Shown here in pieces: positions 1 through 6,467 of a DNA stretch of 15,132 nt. The notes under the pieces were generated by a model that searched no databases, was not told the DNA's origin, and was given only the letters and a program-made list of their open reading frames with translations. Each line of letters opens with the position of its first letter. The first letter of the stretch is position 1. This DNA comes from an uncultured Oscillospiraceae bacterium (lineage in GTDB: Bacteria; Bacillota; Clostridia; Oscillospirales; Oscillospiraceae). The stretch is taken from NCBI GenBank assembly GCA_934590505.1, contig CAKTPC010000042.1:1-15132 (forward strand), read 5' to 3'. The position numbers were made by a program, and so were the translations under genes.

Positions 1-414
1 TCGATAAGCGTGCTGCCCGGCGTGAGCGGCCACGCCGACAAGAACGGCCTTCTCGGCTGGCTGCACGGCTTTGAGAAGAAGCCAAAGCTCATCTTTGTTA
101 ACCACGGCGACCCGGATTCTGCCGACAGCTTCACCGCCTGCCTCAATGACGAGCATGGCTGCAAGGCCTTCGCGCCCTACAGCGGCACCTGCTTTGACCT
201 GCTGCGCGGTGAGTTCGACTATATCGCCGAGCCGAAGCCGATAGAGAAGAAGCCCATCGTCTCCAAGGCGAGCCGTCTTGTGTCCGAGCTTATCGCCGCT
301 GCGGAGCGTCTGCTGCGTATCTGCAAGGGCATGGAGGGCAAGCCGAACAAGGTGCTTCAGGGCTTTGCCAGGGATATAAACAAGCTGTCGGACGATATGG
401 AAAAATATACCTGA
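1..414 (+). CDS. MBL-fold/beta-CASP RNase-like metallohydrolase, C-terminal part
   Basis: Only the last 137 codons are present; the frame is open from base 1, so the 5' end is outside the window and the GTG at 10 is an internal codon. The visible part begins with a GVSGHAD motif followed by GLLGWL, then a strand ending in NHGDPDS. This order (SGHAD, then a short helix, then [VN]HGxxxS and a Phe-rich helix) is the Zn-ligand-bearing C-terminal part (RMMBL region) of beta-CASP metallo-beta-lactamase proteins, which cut or trim RNA. The His in SGHAD and the His in NHGD are the expected conserved residues. A C-terminal tail of about 60 residues, rich in Lys and Glu and predicted helical, follows the fold. 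The substrate cannot be told from this fragment. The family call is firm; RNA specificity is inferred from family knowledge. The next gene has its own promoter, so this looks like the end of a transcription unit, although no hairpin terminator follows it. Confidence 0.85.
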   Translation, partial: SISVLPGVSGHADKNGLLGWLHGFEKKPKLIFVNHGDPDSADSFTACLNDEHGCKAFAPYSGTCFDLLRGEFDYIAEPKPIEKKPIVSKASRLVSELIAAAERLLRICKGMEGKPNKVLQGFARDINKLSDDMEKYT

Positions 415-428
415 CTGGCGATTTTTAG

Positions 429-457
429 TTGACATAAAACTATCGCTGTGCTACGAT
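429..457 (+). promoter_or_regulatory. Sigma-A-type promoter for pseudokinase/CTLD gene
   Basis: A perfect TTGACA (429-434) is followed after 17 bases by TACGAT (452-457). The predicted start is near 465, giving a leader of about 75 nt. The gene's ribosome binding site AGGAGG is at 528-533, six bases before ATG 540. Confidence 0.7.
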
Positions 458-539
458 AATGTAACAGGACATAGAATGTACGTATGCCTAAAGCTCGGCA
501 TTGCGTACTTGCTGCATATAGGTTTACAGGAGGATAAGC

Positions 540-2195
540 ATGGCAAACCCGGTATTTGACCCGGAAAGAGCATTGGGTCTGAAACTGACAAAAATGGATC
601 GGCAGGAGCTCTGCGAGTTTATCTCCGCGCTCTGCCGCAAAATCGTGGCGGAGGTCGGTTCAAGAGGCCGCCGCGGCGGTATATACCCGAGCAACATAAG
701 CGTTGACGATAATGGAGGCATCGCCATCGGCCCCGCCGGGAAAAGCCCGTGGGATGGTGAGGAGCTTAAGTTCATCGCGCCGGAGCTGTACTGGAACGGG
801 CAGCTCTCCGCCGCGTCCGACGTGTACTCCGTCGGCATGCTGATGTACTACGCCGTCAGCGGCGGCAGGCTCCCTCTGGAGGACGAGTGCCGTGATGCGC
901 AGCTGCGCCGCATGGGCGGGGACGATTACCCGGCGCCCAAGGCGGCGGGGCGCAGGCTCGGCGAGATAATAGAAAAGTGCATCCGCTTCAAGGCTGCCGA
1001 CAGGTACCAGACGCTTGACGAGCTGCGCGCCGTGCTCGACAGCTGCATCAAGAATCTTTACCTCAGCGACGCACCCAGTGCCGAGGCCATCTTCAAAAAG
1101 AATGACGACGACCTGAGCGATATCGAGCGGATGATGGTCGGCATCATTGAAAAGGGTGATGGCGACGATGAGGAAGAAGAGGCTTCTGCCCCGGAAGCTC
1201 CCGCGGAGCCGGAGGCCGGAGTGAAAGTCTATGAGCCTGCGCCGAAGGGCGAGACCAATAAGCCCGAAAACAAGCCGAAACAGCCCGAAGGGCCTATCAG
1301 CTCCGAGCAGGTCGAGATGCTCTCAAAGAAGTTCAAGAATCAGGGTACACCCGCCGTCCCCAAGCTCACCGAGGAAAAGAACCCGGAGCTTGAGCCGGTC
1401 GTCCCCTCAAGGCAGCCGGTCAAGACCCCGGCGGTGCAGTATACGAAGAACGCGGAACGTGAAAGGAAGATAGCCGAAGAGGTGAAAAAACGCAGAAGAA
1501 GGCCGCTTGCGCTGATACTCGTGCTGTGCGCGGTGCTTGTCATGGCGGCGATAGTCATTAACGCGATGCTCAAGGACTTCCAGCAGGCACGGCAGCAGCC
1601 GGACAACGTAACGCCGACCGCAGCGACCAGCGACCCCTATGCCAACGCCACCATGCCGCCCGTCGCCGACGACGGTACGGCGGCTCCCTCCGGCGGACTT
1701 GAGATCGGTGCGGGCTCTCCCGATGCTCAGGCATCCCCCGACGCTCAGGCGACGCCTGATCCTCAGGCCACTCCTATGCCGGCAGAGAGCACAGCTCCGG
1801 TCGAGCACAGCTATCAGGTGTTCAAGGAGGACATCAGCTGGAGCGAGGCGCAGCAGAAGTGCGAGGCGCTGGGCGGACACCTCGTCGTCATCAACGATGA
1901 GGACGAGCTCAACGAGGTCATCTCCATGGCGGAGCAGAACGGCATCTCCAGAGTCTGGATCGGTCTGCGCAGGCAGAACGGCCAGGAGAGCTGGGTGAAC
2001 GGCCAGGACGGCTTTGTCAAATGGGCAAAGGGTGAGCCGAGCTATGTCGACGTGAACGATCAGGTCTCCGAGGACTATGTGATGCTCTGGGACAACAACG
2101 GCTGGGCATATAACGACAACCGTGACGACCCGTGCAAGGATTATCCCGCTTTCTACTCCGGGACAATGGGCTATATCTGCGAGTTCGGCGATTGA
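540..2195 (+). CDS. Pseudokinase C-lobe / transmembrane / C-type lectin fusion protein
   Basis: A 551-residue protein in three parts. Residues about 15-175 resemble the C-lobe of a Ser/Thr kinase: an IYPSNI loop (48-53) where HRDIKPSN is expected, an APE motif at 80-82, SDVYSVGMLMY (93-103), and a final DRYQT motif. The N-lobe with Gly loop and Lys is absent, the HRD Asp is Gly47 and DFG reads PAG (65-67), so catalysis is very unlikely. Residues about 180-315 are acidic and Pro-rich and should be cytoplasmic. A run of basic residues and a transmembrane helix (about 323-343) follow, then an outside Pro/Ala/Thr linker with three six-residue repeats (393-410), then a C-type lectin domain (about 423-551) with WIGL, a Trp-Asn-Gly turn and a final YICE. 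The fold's C441 and C547 are kept; the usual partner of C532 is Tyr513. Likely role (inference): a membrane receptor with a ligand-binding outside domain and a non-catalytic inside domain. It lies 6 bases before an acyltransferase gene. Confidence 0.85.
   Translation: MANPVFDPERALGLKLTKMDRQELCEFISALCRKIVAEVGSRGRRGGIYPSNISVDDNGGIAIGPAGKSPWDGEELKFIAPELYWNGQLSAASDVYSVGMLMYYAVSGGRLPLEDECRDAQLRRMGGDDYPAPKAAGRRLGEIIEKCIRFKAADRYQTLDELRAVLDSCIKNLYLSDAPSAEAIFKKNDDDLSDIERMMVGIIEKGDGDDEEEEASAPEAPAEPEAGVKVYEPAPKGETNKPENKPKQPEGPISSEQVEMLSKKFKNQGTPAVPKLTEEKNPELEPVVPSRQPVKTPAVQYTKNAERERKIAEEVKKRRRRPLALILVLCAVLVMAAIVINAMLKDFQQARQQPDNVTPTAATSDPYANATMPPVADDGTAAPSGGLEIGAGSPDAQASPDAQATPDPQATPMPAESTAPVEHSYQVFKEDISWSEAQQKCEALGGHLVVINDEDELNEVISMAEQNGISRVWIGLRRQNGQESWVNGQDGFVKWAKGEPSYVDVNDQVSEDYVMLWDNNGWAYNDNRDDPCKDYPAFYSGTMGYICEFGD
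1716..1769 (+). repeat. Three 18-bp tandem repeats in the extracellular linker
   Basis: Three tandem units encode SPDAQA, SPDAQA and TPDPQA in the linker between the membrane helix and the lectin domain. They probably act as a flexible spacer and may vary in copy number. Confidence 0.75.
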
Positions 2196-2201
2196 CGCCG
2201 G

Positions 2202-3275
2202 ATGAATAGACTTATCGATCTCCTGCCGGTGCTGCTGGCCGTGCTGCTGCTGTACAAATGCAGCGTTGTAAAGCCGGCCGGCACGCTCCGGGAGGATTAT
2301 CTCTCGCCGCACGGCTGCCTCTCGGCAAGGGGCTTCTTCGCCGTTACGGTCATCATGCACCACATTGCTCAGTACACCTCGTCCGGGCTGCTGTTTCACA
2401 GGTTTGAGTATCTGGGGAACATGCCGGTGTCGGTATTCTTCTTCATCTCGGGCTATGGCCTTATGAGAAGGCTGTCCTCAGACGCGGCTTACGGAAAGAG
2501 CATCCTGCGCCGCCGTCTGCCTAAGGCGGCGGTACCGTTTTTCCTCGCGGCCGCGGCGTACAAGCTCATGTGTCTGTGCATAGGGCAGGAGATGTCCGTC
2601 GGCGATATGCTGGGTTATCTGGTAAACAGCGGAAACTCACTGTGCATACTCTGGTACTTTGTCGTTATCGCGGCGGCGTATTTCCTCTTCGCCGTATCGG
2701 CGCTGATGTTCGGCGGGAAGCCAAAGGCAGCGCTTATCTCGATGGTCCTGTGCTGGGCAGCATACGTTATTGCAGGAAGCTGCACGGGGCTTGGCGAGTG
2801 GTGGTACAATACGGTGCACCTGCTTCCGATAGGCATGGCATGGGCGCTGTATGAAGATAACATTCTCTGCGCCGTGAAGAAATGCTGGCTGCCGGTGACA
2901 GTGTTCTGTATCTCCGGCTTTGCGCTGATATTCACGCAGTATGACAGCATTTACGCGCTGTGCCCGACGGCGTGGTTCCATCTCACGCTTGCGGTGCTGA
3001 GGAACATGTTCTTTACACTCGGCTTTGTACTCATAACGATGAAGCTGCGCTTCGGGAACCGGGCACTTGATCTGCTGGGGAAGGTGTCCTTGGAGCTGTA
3101 CGCGGTGCAGCTGATACCGCTGGATCTCTTCCACAGCGAGGCAATATGGATAGATAGCGACCTTATATATGCGCTCGCCGTGCTGTTCACAACAGTGACG
3201 GTCTCCGTGCTCATATACGCAGTGAAGAAGAAAATCAAAACTTCCATAGCAAATAAACAGCCGTCCCTAAGGTAA
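2202..3275 (+). CDS. Acyltransferase-3 family integral membrane protein
   Basis: A 357-residue, very hydrophobic protein with about ten membrane helices. The N-terminal part has a helix with adjacent His residues (H53-H54) and then MPVSVFFFISGYGLMRR (74-90); this pairing of an intramembrane His with a later FF-x-SG-[FY] helix is typical of the acyltransferase-3 family (PF01757), which moves acetyl or other acyl groups onto sugars, peptidoglycan or glycolipids at the membrane. The acceptor is unknown. ATG 2202 lies 6 bases after the stop of the lectin-domain gene and has no good Shine-Dalgarno of its own, so translation is probably coupled to the upstream gene. Shared transcription suggests the two surface proteins are made together, perhaps modifying and sensing the same envelope glycan; that link is inference. 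The stop codon lies inside the terminator hairpin. Confidence 0.82.
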   Translation: MNRLIDLLPVLLAVLLLYKCSVVKPAGTLREDYLSPHGCLSARGFFAVTVIMHHIAQYTSSGLLFHRFEYLGNMPVSVFFFISGYGLMRRLSSDAAYGKSILRRRLPKAAVPFFLAAAAYKLMCLCIGQEMSVGDMLGYLVNSGNSLCILWYFVVIAAAYFLFAVSALMFGGKPKAALISMVLCWAAYVIAGSCTGLGEWWYNTVHLLPIGMAWALYEDNILCAVKKCWLPVTVFCISGFALIFTQYDSIYALCPTAWFHLTLAVLRNMFFTLGFVLITMKLRFGNRALDLLGKVSLELYAVQLIPLDLFHSEAIWIDSDLIYALAVLFTTVTVSVLIYAVKKKIKTSIANKQPSLR

Positions 3276-3297
3276 CGCCGGGGACGGCCGTCTTTTT
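3261..3297 (+). terminator. Intrinsic terminator after acyltransferase gene
   Basis: CCGTCCC (3261-3267) pairs with GGGACGG (3281-3287), followed by CCGTC and TTTTT (3293-3297). It overlaps the stop codon of the upstream gene. In the minus direction the stem is followed by CTGTTTATTTG, so it may also help end the convergent MATE transcript. Confidence 0.75.
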
Positions 3298-3300
3298 ACA

Positions 3301-4650
3301 TTACTGTGATAATGGCAGATCCTTCATCTGCCGGAAATAGACCGGCATCAGCAGCACCGTTGCACCGAGCCACGCGAGGGTGTGCGACAGGCATATGCCC
3401 GTATAGCTCAATCCGTATGGTACGAGCAGCGCGGCAAGGCCGACCGAGCCGAGGATGCGCATCACAAGCTCGATAACGCAGGCTTCAAACGGTGTGCGGC
3501 TGTCTCCCATGCTCTGTATCGCGGTGCGGAAAACCATCAGCAGGCCAAGGATGATATAGAACGGGCAGACCGCGAAGAGATAGCCGTCGGAATACCGGAT
3601 GACCTCGGCGGTGGGAGAGTCCAGAAACAGCGGGACGACGAGGTGACGGCAGCCGATCAGCAGCGCGCACATGAGCACGTTGCACACCTCGATCTGCGCA
3701 AGGCAGGCGCGCACGCCCTCGCCTATGCGGCGGTACTGCCCCGCGCCGTAGTTCTGTGCGACATAGCTTGAGAGTGCGATGCCGAAGGCGTTGTTCATGA
3801 GCACGGAGAGCTGGTCGACCTTCGTCGCGGCGGTGTAGCCCGCGACAGCGACGGAGCCGAGGGAGTTGACGCCTGTCTGCATAGCGAGCTGTCCGATGCA
3901 CATGACGGACATCTGAAAGCCCATCGGGAAGCCGACAGCGAGGTGCTTTGCTGCGGCACGCCGCCAGTCGGCAAAATCTGCGCGGCGGGTACGCAGAACG
4001 TCAAAATTCCGCATGCCGACGATCGTACACAGCACGGCGGACAGCAGCTGGCTCAGGACAGTCGCCCATGCCGCGCCCGCGACGCCCATACCCAGCGGCA
4101 GAATGAACACAAGGTCAAGCGCAACATTGAGAAGCGCCGAAAATATCAGGAAGAACAGCGGCGTGCGGCTGTCGCCGAGGCTGCGGAGCATGTTGGAGAT
4201 CATGTTATAAAACACCGTCGCCCCGGTGCCGAGAAGCACGATGAACATATAACTGTAGGCCTCGGCATAAATGTCCTTCGGCGTGCGCATCCACCGAAGT
4301 ATCGGATGGGCAAGCGCGCAGAAGAGCACGGTTATGATAACGGTAAAGCCCGCCGACAGCAGCCACGATACCGCCGCGCTCGAGCGCTGGCCGGGAACAT
4401 CGCGCGCGCCGAAGCGCTGAGCAAGGCAGATGCCGAAGCCGCCGGTGAAGCCCTGCACAAAGCAGAGGACGAAATAGATAACGATCGTCGTGGAGCCGAC
4501 GGCGGCGAGAGCCTGTGCGCCGAGCGTGCGCCCGACGATAACGGTATCGGCCAGAGTATAGAAAAGCTGGAAGAGATTACCGGCAATGACCGGGAGAGAG
4601 AACTGCAGCAGCACCTGAAACGGCCTGCCCTGTGTAAGATCCTTTGACAT
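3301..4650 (-). CDS. MATE family efflux transporter
   Basis: A 449-residue membrane protein with about twelve helices in two homologous halves, the usual length for MATE exporters. The N-terminus (TQGRPFQVLLQFSLPVIAGNL, with LADTVIVGRTLG after it) is the classic start of this family, in which a short cytoplasmic helix leads into membrane helix 1 with its conserved Pro and a helix 2 carrying D-x-V-x-VGR. The second half repeats the pattern around LAVGFPMGFQMS and TKVDQLSVLMNNAFG. MATE proteins export cationic drugs or metabolites in exchange for Na+ or H+. The ATG at 4650 is preceded on its strand by AGAGGTG (4656-4662), 5 bases away, which supports the start. It is divergent from the PfkB-family kinase gene with separate promoters, and convergent with the acyltransferase gene. 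The substrate cannot be told. Confidence 0.93.
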   Translation of the reverse strand: MSKDLTQGRPFQVLLQFSLPVIAGNLFQLFYTLADTVIVGRTLGAQALAAVGSTTIVIYFVLCFVQGFTGGFGICLAQRFGARDVPGQRSSAAVSWLLSAGFTVIITVLFCALAHPILRWMRTPKDIYAEAYSYMFIVLLGTGATVFYNMISNMLRSLGDSRTPLFFLIFSALLNVALDLVFILPLGMGVAGAAWATVLSQLLSAVLCTIVGMRNFDVLRTRRADFADWRRAAAKHLAVGFPMGFQMSVMCIGQLAMQTGVNSLGSVAVAGYTAATKVDQLSVLMNNAFGIALSSYVAQNYGAGQYRRIGEGVRACLAQIEVCNVLMCALLIGCRHLVVPLFLDSPTAEVIRYSDGYLFAVCPFYIILGLLMVFRTAIQSMGDSRTPFEACVIELVMRILGSVGLAALLVPYGLSYTGICLSHTLAWLGATVLLMPVYFRQMKDLPLSQ

Positions 4651-4697
4651 ACGCCCACCTCTGAGCGAAAAAATATATGCTCCTTAAAGCGCATCAG

Positions 4698-4726
4698 ATA
4701 ATATCACCATGCCGTTCTATATTCAA
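4698..4726 (-). promoter_or_regulatory. Promoter for MATE gene
   Basis: Read on the minus strand, TTGAAT (4726-4721) is followed after 17 bases by TATTAT (4703-4698). The predicted leader is about 40 nt, with the ribosome binding site at 4656-4662. Confidence 0.65.
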
Positions 4727-4782
4727 GCGGTCAATTTATAACTAACTGTAAACAAATCAAAACTCCATTTTGTCATTCGGCG

Positions 4783-4811
4783 TTGAATAAACGCGGGGGC
4801 TATGATAAAAT
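4783..4811 (+). promoter_or_regulatory. Promoter for PfkB-family kinase gene
   Basis: TTGAAT (4783-4788), a 17-base spacer and TAAAAT (4806-4811). The -10 overlaps the upstream in-frame ATG at 4802, which shows that ATG cannot be the start and that ATG 4838 is used. Confidence 0.7.
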
Positions 4812-4837
4812 GTCAAAAAAGCGCAGGAGGTATTCTC

Positions 4838-5770
4838 ATGGCGATAGTTGTAGTAGGCGCGGTTTTTGTCGACGTCAAGGGTTTTCCGGAGGATCAGTAC
4901 ATCCCGACAGGGCGCAACGCCGGTAAGGTCGAGATCGTTCACGGCGGAGTCGGGCGCAACGTCGCGGAGGACATCGCCAATATCGAGCTGCGCCCCACCT
5001 TCGTCAGCCTTGTCGACGATACGGCCGAGGGCGAGGAGGTCATAAACAAGCTGCGCAACCACAAGGTGAACACCGATTATATCCGCCCTGTCAAGGACGG
5101 AATGGGGATGTGGCTTGCGGTGTTCGACAACATGGGCGATATCGCGGGCTCGATATCCAAGCGCCCGGACCTCAGCCCTATATGCGAGATGCTCGATGAA
5201 AAGGGCGATGAAATTTTCCGCAATGCCGACAGCATCATCATGGAGATCGACATTGACAAGGAGATCGTAAAGCGCGTGTTTCGCTACGCCGAGAAGTACC
5301 GTAAGCCCGTCTACGCCGTGGTCGCGAACATGAGCATTGCCACCCAGCGGCGCGACTTTCTCCAGTCTATCGACTGCTTTGTCTGCAACCAGCAGGAGGC
5401 GGGCATCCTCTTTGTCAGCGACTTTTCGGACATGAGCCCCGAGGAGCTGTGCGACGATCTCTCCCGCCGTGTTATCAGCGCACAGATACCGTCGATGGTC
5501 GTCACAATGGGCAGCCGCGGCGCGGTGTACGCCGATATGCACGGCGACAAGGGCGTGTACCCGGCACAGAAGGTCAACGTGCGCGACACGACCGGCGCGG
5601 GAGACGCGTTCTGCGCGGGCGTTGCCATCGGCCTGACCTATAAAAAATCCATGCGTGAGGCCGTTGAGATCGGCACAAGGCTTGCCGCGTCCGTCATAAC
5701 CGCGTCCGAAAACGTCTGCCCGCGTTTCCGTCCGCGTGAGCTTGGGCTGAATATAGAAGTTGAAAGCTGA
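4838..5770 (+). CDS. PfkB-family carbohydrate/nucleoside kinase
   Basis: A 310-residue kinase of the ribokinase/PfkB family, which phosphorylates a sugar or nucleoside with ATP in the cytoplasm. The N-terminal strand IVVVGAVFVDVKG is followed by the substrate-site motif HGGVGRNVAEDIA (GG at 36-37). The C-terminal signature DTTGAGDAF (250-258) holds the anion hole and the catalytic base Asp256. A cytosolic fold with no signal peptide is expected. GGVGRN followed by a helix is the form seen in pseudouridine kinases and related nucleoside kinases, so PsuK-like activity is one possibility, but no pseudouridine glycosidase gene lies beside it and the substrate stays open. An in-frame ATG at 4802 would add 12 residues, but it lies in the -10 box; the ATG at 4838 has AGGAGG (4825-4830) seven bases upstream. 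The following gene has its own promoter. Confidence 0.9.
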   Translation: MAIVVVGAVFVDVKGFPEDQYIPTGRNAGKVEIVHGGVGRNVAEDIANIELRPTFVSLVDDTAEGEEVINKLRNHKVNTDYIRPVKDGMGMWLAVFDNMGDIAGSISKRPDLSPICEMLDEKGDEIFRNADSIIMEIDIDKEIVKRVFRYAEKYRKPVYAVVANMSIATQRRDFLQSIDCFVCNQQEAGILFVSDFSDMSPEELCDDLSRRVISAQIPSMVVTMGSRGAVYADMHGDKGVYPAQKVNVRDTTGAGDAFCAGVAIGLTYKKSMREAVEIGTRLAASVITASENVCPRFRPRELGLNIEVES

Positions 5771-5794
5771 GGGCTTTATCCCCCGGCACTGCAC

Positions 5795-5822
5795 TTGACA
5801 TTTTGCGTCGCTTGAGTATACT
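5795..5822 (+). promoter_or_regulatory. Promoter for HdeD-like gene
   Basis: A perfect TTGACA (5795-5800), a 16-base spacer and TATACT (5817-5822). It is the strongest sigma-A-type match in the window and gives a leader of about 30 nt. Confidence 0.75.
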
Positions 5823-5857
5823 TTGTATTAAAATAATCTATGAGAGGGGTCTTTTTA

Positions 5858-6394
5858 ATGACTTCAAGAACAATGCGCATTCTCAGCATTATCACTGGCG
5901 CGCTGCTTATCGCCGCCGGTATCTACTGTCTGTGCAATCAGGACGTCGCGGCCATGTCCGCTGGCATCGTCCTCGGGCTTCTCATGCTCGTCGCCGGTAT
6001 CGTCGAGATCGTCATCTTCGCCGGGACGAGCCGGTTCATCCTCGGCTCCGGATGGCTGCTGCTCGACGGCGTGCTGACGGTCGTCATGTCGCTGTTCCTG
6101 CTGTTCAACCAGTGGTTCACGATGATGTCCCTGCCCATCCTGTTCACCGTGTGGCTCCTGTTCTCCGGCGTTTCCAGATTCGTCAGTGCCTTTGACCTCA
6201 AGGCGCTCGGCATGCGCGGCTGGGGCTGGATCCTTGCACTCGGCATCGCGCTGCTCGTGTTCGGCATCGTCTGCATGATGGATCCGTGGGTCAGCGTCGT
6301 GGCCGTAGGCGTGACGGTCGGCCTCGTGTTCATCCTCGAAGGCATCGGCACCATCGCCGTCGCCTGCATCTCCCGCCGCAAGCCGATACTGTGA
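5858..6394 (+). CDS. HdeD-like DUF308 membrane protein
   Basis: A 178-residue protein made almost wholly of six short hydrophobic helices with Gly-rich turns (TGALLIAAGIYCL, GLLMLVAGIVEIV, GLVFILEGIGTIA). The three-fold repeat of paired helices with a Gly/Ala-Gly-[IV]-x-[EQ] turn is the DUF308/HdeD family. In enterobacteria HdeD is tied to acid resistance; in Clostridia the role is unknown, and I do not transfer that function. An ATG at 5840 is in frame, but the purine-rich AGAGGGG (5843-5849) lies just after it and 8 bases before ATG 5858, so 5858 is the better start. The gene stands alone between its promoter and the hairpin at 6420-6454. The C-terminus is short and basic (SRRK), expected inside. 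Confidence 0.85.
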   Translation: MTSRTMRILSIITGALLIAAGIYCLCNQDVAAMSAGIVLGLLMLVAGIVEIVIFAGTSRFILGSGWLLLDGVLTVVMSLFLLFNQWFTMMSLPILFTVWLLFSGVSRFVSAFDLKALGMRGWGWILALGIALLVFGIVCMMDPWVSVVAVGVTVGLVFILEGIGTIAVACISRRKPIL

Positions 6395-6419
6395 CGCTCG
6401 CCTCAAAACGAATATATGT

Positions 6420-6454
6420 AAAAATTCAGCACCGCAAAGCGGTGCTGAATTTTT
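6420..6454. terminator. Bidirectional intrinsic terminator
   Basis: A perfect 16-bp inverted repeat, 6420-6435 against 6439-6454, with a 3-nt AAA loop. The GC core (GCACCGC/GCGGTGC) is flanked by AAAAATT and AATTTTT, so it works in both directions for the convergent DUF308 gene and surface-protein gene. Confidence 0.92.
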
Positions 6455-6467
6455 ATTATATTTAACT

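Noticed and set aside
1407..2399. 330-codon minus-strand frame opposite the lectin-domain gene
   Set aside because: Antisense of two well-supported genes and spans their junction.
4802..4837. Upstream in-frame ATG that would extend the PfkB kinase by 12 residues
   Set aside because: It lies within the -10 box of the promoter, and the ATG at 4838 has a strong AGGAGG at the right distance.
4757..5794. 345-codon minus-strand frame opposite the PfkB kinase
   Set aside because: Antisense of a gene with catalytic motifs in place; no binding site.
5771..5794. Possible terminator after the PfkB kinase
   Set aside because: Only a short AGGG/CCCC pairing and no T run.
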